This document shows positions 1-5,717 of a DNA stretch of 7,479 nucleotides, one piece after another (position 1 is the stretch's first letter; the number at the start of each line of letters is the position of its first letter). Under the pieces are notes generated by a model that ran no database searches, had not been told where the DNA came from, and worked only from the letters and a program-made list of their open reading frames with translations. A program made the translations under genes and the position numbers. The DNA is taken from contig JAGLYE010000072.1 in NCBI GenBank assembly GCA_023132505.1, positions 1-7,479 of the forward strand. The letters are read 5' to 3'. The DNA comes from Bacteroidales bacterium (lineage in GTDB: Bacteria; Bacteroidota; Bacteroidia; Bacteroidales; B18-G4).

Positions 1-43
1 ACCCTGTACCCTGTACCCTGCACCTCGTCCCCCGCCCCCCCAT
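1..43. repeat. C-rich heptamer tandem repeat, cut by window edge
   Basis: Three near-identical heptamers, ACCCTGT, ACCCTGT and ACCCTGC, occupy 1-21. A degenerate fourth copy, ACCTCGT, sits at 22-28, and C-runs continue at 29-33 and 35-41. The array may extend leftward beyond the window. On the minus strand the segment shows five G-tracts of three or more bases, so a G-quadruplex is conceivable. It ends just upstream of the ychF promoter. Its function is unknown; it may be an intergenic repeat family of this genome. Confidence 0.7.
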
Positions 44-56
44 CCTTGCATTTTCA

Positions 57-64
57 TATCTTTG
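57..64 (+). promoter_or_regulatory. Predicted -7 promoter element of ychF (TATCTTTG)
   Basis: TATCTTTG matches the Bacteroidota -7 consensus TAnnTTTG exactly. Transcription would start about 14 nt before the ATG at 85. No TTTG -33 box is visible; that region is a run of C. The element lies inside a possible N-terminal extension of ychF that would begin at TTG 46, which argues for the ATG at 85 as the true start. Confidence 0.5.
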
Positions 65-84
65 TAGCAAAATATAAATTGACC

Positions 85-1182
85 ATGGGCTTAAAGTGCG
101 GTATCATCGGGATCACCAATATTGGCAAGACAACCATTTTTAATTGCATCAGCAACACACGTGCAGAATCAAGCATTTTTGCTTTCAGCACGTCTAAATC
201 AAATATCGGTATGATCTCTGTACCTGACGAAAGACTTGCAAAGATCCACAGCATCATACAGTCGGATAAGGTTACGGCAGCAACGGTAGATATTGTTGAT
301 ATTCCCGGCCTTACAAAGGGATCGAGCAAAGGTGAAGGTATTGGCAATAAATTTCTTGGTGACATCCAGCAATGCGATGCCCTGATCCATGTAGTACGTT
401 GTTTTGATGATGAACAACTCCCGCATATTGAAGGTTCTGTAAACCCGGTAAGGGACAAGGAAATTGTTGACCTGGAATTGCAGATCAAAGACCTGGAAAT
501 GGTGGAGCGAAGGATAGAGCGCATGGAGAAAGCAGCAAAATCCGGTGACAAGGATGCAAAAAAAGGGCTCGAGATTCTTCAGGTATATCAATCACATTTC
601 GAGGATTTTAAATCAGCCAGGACAGTACCACTAAACGAAGATGAAAAAAACTTCGTGGATGACCTGCTCCTGCTAAGCGATAAGCCTGTCATTTATGTGT
701 GTAATGTTGATGATGCATCAGCTGTATCAGGAAACAGCTATGTTGATGAGTTCAAAAAGTCAGTGGCCGGAGACGATGCTGAAGTATTGATCATTGCCCG
801 TAAGCTGGAATCTGATATCAACGAACTCGATGATGAGGAAGACCGCTTCGCTTTTCTTGAGGATGCCGGATTGGAAGAGCCGGGAGTCCATAAAATGATC
901 CGGTCCTCCTATAACATTCTGAACCTTCAGTCATTTTTCACTGCAGGGAAAAAAGAAGTCCGTGCATGGACAATTCGTAAGGGCATGAATGCTTCCGGAG
1001 CAGCAGGTACCATACACAGTGACCTTGAAAGGGGCTTCATCCGGGCGGAAGTCATGAGATTCGATGATTTCTACACACTTGGATCAGAACAAGCTGTAAA
1101 AGATGCCGGAAAATTCAGGGTAGAGGGCAAAAACTATATCGTACAAGAAGGTGATATCCTGCACATCCGCTTTAATGTTTAG
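85..1182 (+). CDS. ychF: YchF/OLA1-family P-loop NTPase, divergent G motifs
   Basis: The 365-aa protein belongs to the Obg-related YchF/OLA1 family: cytoplasmic, ribosome-associated NTPases that in studied members prefer ATP and are linked to translation and stress responses. The P-loop is GITNIGKT (residues 9-16). G3 is DIPG (72-75), followed by the family hallmark KGSSKGEGIGNKFL. A charged helical insert follows around 115-150. G4 is NVDD (207-210), and a C-terminal TGS domain runs from about 281 to 365. The length fits the family (about 363-368 aa) when translation starts at ATG 85. A TTG at 46 would add 13 residues but overlaps the promoter. Two things are odd. The usual GLPNVGKST and FPFCTIEPN signatures are replaced by GITNIGKTT and FAFSTSKSN, and the final residue of G4 is Asp where the family usually has Glu. 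The gene is single, with no operon partner on its strand in the window, and ends 6 bp from a convergent gene. Family assignment is secure; nucleotide preference of this variant is not. Confidence 0.95.
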   Translation: MGLKCGIIGITNIGKTTIFNCISNTRAESSIFAFSTSKSNIGMISVPDERLAKIHSIIQSDKVTAATVDIVDIPGLTKGSSKGEGIGNKFLGDIQQCDALIHVVRCFDDEQLPHIEGSVNPVRDKEIVDLELQIKDLEMVERRIERMEKAAKSGDKDAKKGLEILQVYQSHFEDFKSARTVPLNEDEKNFVDDLLLLSDKPVIYVCNVDDASAVSGNSYVDEFKKSVAGDDAEVLIIARKLESDINELDDEEDRFAFLEDAGLEEPGVHKMIRSSYNILNLQSFFTAGKKEVRAWTIRKGMNASGAAGTIHSDLERGFIRAEVMRFDDFYTLGSEQAVKDAGKFRVEGKNYIVQEGDILHIRFNV

Positions 1183-1188
1183 TATCCT

Positions 1189-1791
1189 TTAAAACTGTAC
1201 TCCCAGAGATATATTGAGATAGGTGTTTTTAGAATCCTGGTAATTCTCAGTGTTGTTTGATACATTAACAAGTCCCTGGCCATAGCGCAATTCGAAGATC
1301 AGTGACAATACCTTCACTCCGGCCCCAATAATGATACCTGCATCCCAATCATTCAACTCAGTTACCTCGTAACTATGTCCGTTCAAGTGTTCTGCAATGC
1401 TGATCTTTTGTTTACTGCTCAGCAAATAACCACCATATCCACCAAAATTGAAATATATATCAACAAGGCCCAGACCAATGGTAGCCCTTGCAAGCATAGG
1501 GACATCAACATAATTCAGGGTGTACTGCGCGTAATCATCGTTCTGCATATTATTGACATGTACACCTTTCTGAATGAACATCACCTCAGGTTGGAATGAT
1601 AATAAGCCTTTGCCGATATTAAAAAATACAGCGCCATGGGCTCCATATTGAAAATCGGCAGAAATATTATTCTGAAGGTCGAGGTTGATCCTGGCCATGG
1701 TAAGGCCGCCTTTAACACCGAAATCAAATTGTGCCTGGGCAACAGTGAAAGCCAATACAACAACAGTAACAAATAAGAGAAATTTCTTCAT
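1189..1791 (-). CDS. PorT-like outer-membrane beta-barrel protein (200 aa)
   Basis: Starting at ATG 1791 the protein opens with MKKF and a hydrophobic signal peptide ending AQA|Q (residues 1-20). The mature part alternates polar and hydrophobic residues in strand-sized blocks. It has landmarks of the Bacteroidota porin-family barrel (OMP_b-brl type): GVKGGL near the N-terminus, LSFQPEVMFIQKG, LNYVDVPML, FGGYGGYLLSSK, a late GAGVKVL...ELRYGQGLVN block, and a terminal aromatic (SLGVQF) as in many outer-membrane barrels. The frame is open upstream to 1851, but those extra 20 residues would precede the signal peptide and cross the predicted promoter, so the shorter start is preferred. No clear Shine-Dalgarno is present, which is usual for the phylum. 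It lies downstream of another barrel gene with its own predicted promoter and ends 6 bp from ychF. Role is unknown; a small integral outer-membrane protein is the safest call. It resembles the neighbouring barrel in architecture only. Confidence 0.85.
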   Translation of the reverse strand: MKKFLLFVTVVVLAFTVAQAQFDFGVKGGLTMARINLDLQNNISADFQYGAHGAVFFNIGKGLLSFQPEVMFIQKGVHVNNMQNDDYAQYTLNYVDVPMLARATIGLGLVDIYFNFGGYGGYLLSSKQKISIAEHLNGHSYEVTELNDWDAGIIIGAGVKVLSLIFELRYGQGLVNVSNNTENYQDSKNTYLNISLGVQF

Positions 1792-1821
1792 CACATCTGT
1801 AATTTTAAAAATTTGGGACAG

Positions 1822-1852
1822 TAAATATAAGGAAAATATTCCAAATAACAAA
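1822..1852 (-). promoter_or_regulatory. Predicted promoter of the 200-aa barrel gene
   Basis: On the minus strand TTTG (1852-1849) is followed after 19 bp by TATATTTA (1829-1822). This is close to the Bacteroidota pattern of a TTTG-like -33 box, a spacer of about 19-21 bp and TAnnTTTG, with one mismatch in the -7 box. It would give a 5' leader of roughly 25 nt before ATG 1791. Confidence 0.5.
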
Positions 1853-1890
1853 AAATAACTGCCATCACCAAGTGATAACCGTTATTCAAA

Positions 1891-1908
1891 TCAGGTATAA
1901 ATACCTGA
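1891..1908 (-). terminator. Possible terminator hairpin after the 243-aa barrel gene
   Basis: A perfect inverted repeat, TCAGGTAT and ATACCTGA, lies 2 bp beyond the stop codon of the minus-strand barrel gene at 1911. Realistically it forms a six-pair stem with a six-base loop. Only TTT follows it on the minus strand, so it is a weak intrinsic terminator at best and could instead just stabilise the transcript 3' end. Confidence 0.4.
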
Positions 1909-1910
1909 TA

Positions 1911-2642
1911 TTATTTACCGCCAAACAGCCAGGCAGCAGTGATAAAAATAGTGCGGTTGGAGTATTTACGATCTTTCGGATCGAATTCGACTCCTGAAAT
2001 ATCAGGCTGCAGATTGGCCAGTCCCATGGCAAAACCGGCATTAAACAGCAAATGTTTATATTTAAATCCTAAACCGAAATTTACGCCATAGTCAAACGGA
2101 TTCTGATATTTAACCTTCCAATCATCACCATCATGTAGCTGGGCATTTTTATTAAATATGATTTTTTCACTTCCTGTCTTATCCTCCCGCACACCATTTG
2201 TATTGATTTCATAATCCCAAACATTTCTTCCCACAATCGCAACGGCAACATAAGGTCCGGCAAATATCTGGATCTGTCCGGATCCAAGCCTGATACCAAT
2301 GGCAAGGTTGATGGGTAATTCAAAATAAGTAACCCTTATCCTGGCAAATCCTGTATTTACGGATTGCCCTGAATTCCAACTGTCAACATTATGAGCAACG
2401 CCCTTAACTGAAATATTGGCATTGGGTTGAAAAGCAAGAAAACTGGTTATTTGCAAATTCATAATAGCACCAATAGATTGCCCAAACTTGTAATTAACTT
2501 CAGTCTCACGAGAAGATTCCTTATAGTCATAACCATACTTTGAGAGATTAACTCCTACCCTAGGCCCAAAAGAAACCTGGGCAATTGAACTTAATGTAAT
2601 TAAACCTACTGTAAGTGAAAGAAATACTTTTTTCATAGTCAT
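1911..2642 (-). CDS. Outer-membrane beta-barrel porin-family protein (243 aa)
   Basis: The protein begins MTMKKVFLS with a hydrophobic signal peptide and a likely cleavage at SIA|Q (after about residue 21). An alternative ATG at 2636 would remove two residues. The mature protein shows PorT-family barrel landmarks: FGPRVGVNLSKYG at the N-terminus, FLAFQPNANISVKG, a FELPINLAIGIRLG strand, then FAGPYVAVAIVG, and a C-terminal block GLGFKYKHLLFNAGFAMGLANLQ ending AAWLFGGK. It is probably an outer-membrane barrel of unknown cargo or partner. A truncated paralogue lies immediately upstream (2743-2880) and shares about 67% identity over the last 45 residues by hand alignment, so this gene and the remnant arose by tandem duplication. 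A near-consensus -7 box lies at 2663-2670. The gene downstream is also a barrel but is not closely similar. Confidence 0.85.
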   Translation of the reverse strand: MTMKKVFLSLTVGLITLSSIAQVSFGPRVGVNLSKYGYDYKESSRETEVNYKFGQSIGAIMNLQITSFLAFQPNANISVKGVAHNVDSWNSGQSVNTGFARIRVTYFELPINLAIGIRLGSGQIQIFAGPYVAVAIVGRNVWDYEINTNGVREDKTGSEKIIFNKNAQLHDGDDWKVKYQNPFDYGVNFGLGFKYKHLLFNAGFAMGLANLQPDISGVEFDPKDRKYSNRTIFITAAWLFGGK

Positions 2643-2662
2643 AGCTTATTTAATTATAAGAA

Positions 2663-2670
2663 TAAAGATA
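2663..2670 (-). promoter_or_regulatory. Possible -7 element of the 243-aa barrel gene (TATCTTTA)
   Basis: TATCTTTA on the minus strand matches TAnnTTTG at all but the last position and sits about 20 nt before ATG 2642. No clear -33 TTTG is seen upstream. The terminator at 2694-2724 isolates this gene from clpB transcription, so a local promoter is expected. Confidence 0.35.
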
Positions 2671-2693
2671 TACATTTCATACGATAAATTTAT

Positions 2694-2724
2694 AAAAAAA
2701 GGGACCGCAAACGCAATCCCTTTT
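2694..2724 (-). terminator. Intrinsic terminator after clpB and the barrel remnant
   Basis: An 8-bp perfect stem, AAAAGGGA (2697-2704) with TCCCTTTT (2717-2724), encloses a 12-base loop that can add a small inner GC pairing. Read on the minus strand the stem runs into seven T residues (2700-2694), the form of a Rho-independent terminator. It lies 18 bp beyond the stop codon of the remnant at 2743 and, with no other hairpin seen between, is also the first terminator after clpB. The A-rich left side means it could work weakly in the other direction. Confidence 0.75.
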
Positions 2725-2742
2725 CATATTCTGGTGTTTATC

Positions 2743-2880
2743 TTACTCACCACCAAACAACCATGCCACATTGAGGAATATGGAACGGTTTGAATATTTG
2801 TAATCTATCGGATCAAAGTCAACACCGTCATAATCAGATTGCAGGTTTACAAATCCCATTGCATAGCCAATATTAAAGAG
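2743..2880 (-). pseudogene. C-terminal remnant of an outer-membrane barrel paralogue
   Basis: Translating the minus strand from 2880 to the TAA at 2743-2745 gives a 45-residue stretch starting LFNIGYAMGFVNLQ and ending NVAWLFGGE. It aligns without gaps to the last 45 residues of the 243-aa neighbour (LFNAGFAMGLANLQ...AAWLFGGK), with 30 of 45 identical by hand count. The rest of the barrel (about 195 residues) and the signal peptide are missing. Upstream of 2880 the similarity stops, and an in-frame stop lies at 2905-2907, overlapping the clpB stop codon. The fragment has no internal stop or frameshift. The only ATG in frame (2859) would make a 38-residue peptide with no export signal, so it is treated as a dead fragment left by a deletion that joined it to the end of clpB. 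Confidence 0.85.
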
Positions 2881-2904
2881 CCGTGTGCTCCATCGCCCAA
2901 TAAA

Positions 2905-5496
2905 TTAATTTTCAAAAATAAATTTTCCATCCTTCGCAATCACCTGGATCGCTTTTGTCCTGTCAACACTTCCCGACAGGATCATTTTTGAAAGTTCATT
3001 GACCAGCTTACGCTGCATGACCCTTTTAATAGGCCGGGCCCCATACTGCGGGTCAAAACCGAGTTCAGCGATCAGGTCAATAGCTTCATCAGAAATTTCA
3101 ATGCCGATGTCATTGGCCGCAAGCATTTTTTCCAATTGTCTGAGCTGAAGGTTCACAATCTGCCTGATCTCGTCCTTATTCAAGGGGGTGAACATGATTA
3201 CCTCATCTATCCTGTTAAGGAATTCAGGGCGGATGGTTTTTTTCAGCAGGCCGAACACCAGTTCACGTGTCTGATCCAGCAATTTATCATTGTTTCCATC
3301 CGTCATCTTTTCCATATTCTCCTGGATCAGATGGGAACCAATATTCGAAGTCATTATAATAAGTGTATTCCTGAAATCAACTGTCCTGCCCTTATTGTCG
3401 GTGAGCCTGCCATCGTCCAGCACCTGCAAAAGTATATTGAATACATCCGGGTGTGCTTTTTCAATCTCATCAAGCAACACTACCGAATAAGGCTTCCGCC
3501 TGACGGCTTCTGTCAGCTGACCGCTCTCATCATAACCGACATATCCTGGAGGTGCACCAATCAGTCTTGAAACAGAATGTCTTTCCTGGTATTCCGACAT
3601 ATCGATCCTCACCATAGAGTTTTCATCATTGAAGAGGAACTCAGCAAGAGCCTTGGCTAATTCTGTTTTCCCGACACCTGTGGTACCCAGAAATATAAAC
3701 GAGCCAATAGGTTTTTTCGCATCCTGCAATCCTGCGCGGCTCCGGCGAATAGCATCTGAGATAGCCCGTATTGCTTCCTCCTGCCCTATCACGCGCCTGT
3801 GTAATTCTTCTTCAAGTTTCAGTAGTTTTTCCCTTTCACTTTGCAACATTCTGCTCACAGGTATGCCTGTCCAGCGTGACACAATATCGGCAATCTCCTC
3901 CGCTCCTACTTCTTCATTGATCATTGGTGCATCACCTTGCATTTCTTCCAGTTTTATCTTTAAAGCTTCCAGGTCACCCTGGGCTTGCTGTATCTTTCCA
4001 TACCTGATCTCAGCCACTTTCCCGAAGTCGCCTTCACGCTCTGCCTGATCTGCAGCAAATTTATAATCTTCAATGTCCTGTTTATATTGCTGTATCTTCT
4101 CTACCACCTCCTTTTCGGCCTGCCACTTTGCCTTCAGTTGGTTTCTTTCATCGCTCAGGTTGGCAAGCTTTTCATTAAGTTTTTTAAGCTTTGCATCATC
4201 TTTTTCCCTTTTAATGGCTTCCCTTTCGATCTCCAGCTGGCGAATCTTGCGCTCCGAGATTTCAAGGGGTTCCGGAGCAGAGTTTATCTCAAGCCTAAGC
4301 TTGGATGCTGCTTCATCGATGAGATCAATCGCTTTATCGGGAAGGAACCTGTCGGTGATATACCGTTGCGACAGCTCCACTGCAGAGATGATTGCTTCAT
4401 CCTTGATGCGCACATGATGGTGGGTTTCATAACGTTCCTTCAAACCACGCAGAATAGATATGGCATCCATGGTATCGGGTTCCTCAACCATCACGACCTG
4501 AAAGCGGCGTTCAAGGGCCTTATCTTTTTCGAAATATTTCTGGTATTCTTTCAGGGTTGTTGCTCCGATTGCCCGCAATTCACCACGAGCCAGGGCCGGT
4601 TTAAGAATATTTGCCGCATCCATGGCACCTTCTGATGCTCCGGCACCCACCAAGGTGTGGATCTCATCAATGAACAATACGATCACCCCGTCTGATTCGA
4701 TCACTTCCTTTACTACGCTTTTCAAGCGTTCTTCGAATTCACCTTTATATTTAGCCCCGGCAATAAGAGCACCCATATCCAGTGAATAAACAAGCTTATC
4801 CTGCAGATTATCAGGCACCTCACCTTTAATAATCCTATGTGCCAGGCCCTCGGCGATGGCAGTCTTTCCCGTACCGGGCTCCCCTATCAGGATGGGATTG
4901 TTCTTGGTACGGCGCGACAGGATCTGAAGGATCCTTTTTATCTCATCATCACGGCCGATAACAGGATCGAGTTTCCCCATGTGGGCCAACTCGTTAAGGT
5001 TTCGGGCATAACGGTTCAGCGCATTATAGGTATTCTCGGCAGTTTGTGAATCTACCCGTTTACCTTTTCTTAGATCGGCAATGGCCGCCTTTAGATCTTT
5101 AGTGCTTACGTCATTGTCTTTCAGCAATCGTGCAGCTGTATCGCTTCCCGACAAAATACCAAGCAGAATATGCTCGATGGAAACAAATTGATCATCTAAT
5201 TCCTTCAAAAAGGACGATGCTTTCTGCAAGGCTTTGTGCGCATCTGGTGAAAGATATTGTTCTGATGCCCCGCTAACCTTTGGTAAGCTTTCTAAAGACT
5301 TTTCCAAAGCCTGTGTGAATATTGTAAGATTCACGTCAAGCTTTTTAAGTAGAAATGGAATGACATTCTCATCCACTTCAAGAATTCCTTTAAGGATATG
5401 TAAGTTGTCTATTGCCTGCTGTCCACCTGCTGTGGCAAGCTGACCGGCCTTTTCTATAGCCTCTTGTGATTTTATTGTAAAGTTGTTTAAATTCAT
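2905..5496 (-). CDS. clpB: ATP-dependent disaggregase ClpB (Hsp100)
   Basis: ClpB is a cytoplasmic hexameric AAA+ unfoldase that, with DnaK/DnaJ/GrpE, threads proteins out of aggregates after heat or other stress. The 863-aa protein is full length (E. coli 857). In order it has a double Clp N-repeat domain (about 1-145) and NBD1 with Walker A GEPGTGKT (205-212, Lys211), pore-loop Tyr250, Walker B FIDE (Glu278) and arginine fingers Arg330-331. The coiled-coil M domain (about 405-525), which separates ClpB from ClpA and ClpC, follows. NBD2 then has GTTGVGKT (604-611, Lys610), pore-loop Tyr652, Walker B LLDE (Glu677), arginine finger Arg762 and the sensor-2 block GARPIKR. All catalytic residues are present. 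The Thr in the second Walker A, where E. coli has Pro, sits at a variable position. The start at 5496 is supported by a clear AGGAG 9 nt upstream and a -7 box at 5538-5545. The gene is divergent from the 438-aa surface-protein gene, apparently monocistronic, and ends at the terminator beyond the barrel remnant. Confidence 0.98.
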   Translation of the reverse strand: MNLNNFTIKSQEAIEKAGQLATAGGQQAIDNLHILKGILEVDENVIPFLLKKLDVNLTIFTQALEKSLESLPKVSGASEQYLSPDAHKALQKASSFLKELDDQFVSIEHILLGILSGSDTAARLLKDNDVSTKDLKAAIADLRKGKRVDSQTAENTYNALNRYARNLNELAHMGKLDPVIGRDDEIKRILQILSRRTKNNPILIGEPGTGKTAIAEGLAHRIIKGEVPDNLQDKLVYSLDMGALIAGAKYKGEFEERLKSVVKEVIESDGVIVLFIDEIHTLVGAGASEGAMDAANILKPALARGELRAIGATTLKEYQKYFEKDKALERRFQVVMVEEPDTMDAISILRGLKERYETHHHVRIKDEAIISAVELSQRYITDRFLPDKAIDLIDEAASKLRLEINSAPEPLEISERKIRQLEIEREAIKREKDDAKLKKLNEKLANLSDERNQLKAKWQAEKEVVEKIQQYKQDIEDYKFAADQAEREGDFGKVAEIRYGKIQQAQGDLEALKIKLEEMQGDAPMINEEVGAEEIADIVSRWTGIPVSRMLQSEREKLLKLEEELHRRVIGQEEAIRAISDAIRRSRAGLQDAKKPIGSFIFLGTTGVGKTELAKALAEFLFNDENSMVRIDMSEYQERHSVSRLIGAPPGYVGYDESGQLTEAVRRKPYSVVLLDEIEKAHPDVFNILLQVLDDGRLTDNKGRTVDFRNTLIIMTSNIGSHLIQENMEKMTDGNNDKLLDQTRELVFGLLKKTIRPEFLNRIDEVIMFTPLNKDEIRQIVNLQLRQLEKMLAANDIGIEISDEAIDLIAELGFDPQYGARPIKRVMQRKLVNELSKMILSGSVDRTKAIQVIAKDGKFIFEN

Positions 5497-5504
5497 TTTA
5501 ATGT

Positions 5505-5512
5505 TCTCCTCT
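5505..5512 (-). promoter_or_regulatory. Strong ribosome binding site of clpB (AGAGGAGA)
   Basis: On the minus strand AGAGGAGA precedes the clpB ATG, with AGGAG ending 9 nt before the start. It is the only strong Shine-Dalgarno match before any gene in the window. It fixes the clpB start and suggests efficient translation of this chaperone. Confidence 0.7.
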
Positions 5513-5537
5513 TAGATTTTTAACCAATTTATTAAAT

Positions 5538-5545
5538 CAAATATA
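5538..5545 (-). promoter_or_regulatory. Predicted -7 promoter element of clpB (TATATTTG)
   Basis: TATATTTG on the minus strand is an exact match to the Bacteroidota -7 consensus TAnnTTTG. It would give a 5' leader of roughly 35 nt that includes the ribosome binding site. The expected -33 position (about 5565-5568) has no good TTTG, so activation or an alternative sigma factor is possible. No CIRCE (HrcA operator) inverted repeat was found upstream. Confidence 0.5.
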
Positions 5546-5550
5546 TTGCC

Positions 5551-5570
5551 AACAGGCATATATCACTGTT
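5551..5570. promoter_or_regulatory. Imperfect palindrome in the clpB promoter, possible operator
   Basis: AACAGGCATATATCACTGTT is a 20-bp imperfect palindrome in which 16 of 20 positions are symmetric, with arms AACAG/CTGTT and an ATATAT core. It covers the spacer and -33 zone of the predicted clpB promoter, a usual place for a repressor or activator site. The regulator is unknown and the AT-rich core is weakly informative. Confidence 0.3.
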
Positions 5571-5626
5571 TAACGGTCCATTTGTCATTTCCAGGGATGA
5601 TAAGATGACTTTTTGTCGGTATGAAT

Positions 5627-5705
5627 CCGTGTGATTTTAAAAGTATATTAACAATTTTTACGTACTTTTGCCGTTCAAAATCCTGATATAGTTAAATTCA
5701 CACGG
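5627..5705. repeat. Inverted repeat bracketing the surface-protein promoter
   Basis: The left arm CCGTGTGATTTTAA (5627-5640) pairs with the right arm TTAAATTCACACGG (5692-5705); 13 of 14 positions are complementary. The 51-bp interval (5641-5691) contains the predicted -7 box at 5663-5670. The left arm lies upstream of the expected transcription start, so this is not simply an RNA hairpin. It could be recombination sites of an invertible promoter or paired protein-binding sites. The repeat itself is plain in the sequence; its function is inferred. Confidence 0.6.
5663..5670 (+). promoter_or_regulatory. Predicted -7 promoter element of the T9SS cargo gene (TACTTTTG)
   Basis: TACTTTTG matches TAnnTTTG exactly and would start transcription about 40 nt before ATG 5718. 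No convincing TTTG is found 19-21 bp upstream; that zone is the T- and A-rich inner end of the left inverted-repeat arm. A GC-rich run, CGGCCGGGCCGG (5703-5714), occupies the leader where a ribosome binding site would normally lie. Confidence 0.5.
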
Positions 5706-5717
5706 CCGGGCCGGAAT

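Noticed and set aside
46..84. TTG start giving ychF a 13-residue N-terminal extension
   Set aside because: The family begins at the MGLKCG-type start, the resulting 365 aa matches usual YchF length, and the extension overlaps an exact -7 promoter box at 57-64.
54..591. Open frames of 130 and 165 aa antisense to ychF
   Set aside because: They overlap the conserved ychF sequence and show composition expected from antisense translation; no domain or start signal supports them.
1792..1851. Upstream in-frame start adding 20 residues to the 200-aa barrel protein
   Set aside because: The extension would lie before a complete signal peptide (MKKF...AQA) and would cross the predicted promoter at 1822-1852.
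3664..3687. Second Walker A of ClpB reads GTTGVGKT where E. coli has Pro at the second position
   Set aside because: That position tolerates change among AAA+ proteins; the catalytic Lys and Thr and both Walker B glutamates are intact, so no loss of function is implied.
3985..4635. 216-aa open frame on the plus strand, antisense to clpB, with other shorter ones nearby
   Set aside because: They lie wholly within the conserved clpB coding sequence, have no recognisable domain, and are explained as frame shadows of a long gene.
5497..5717. HrcA/CIRCE heat-shock operator for clpB
   Set aside because: No TTAGCACTC-N9-GAGTGCTAA-like inverted repeat is present in the intergenic region.
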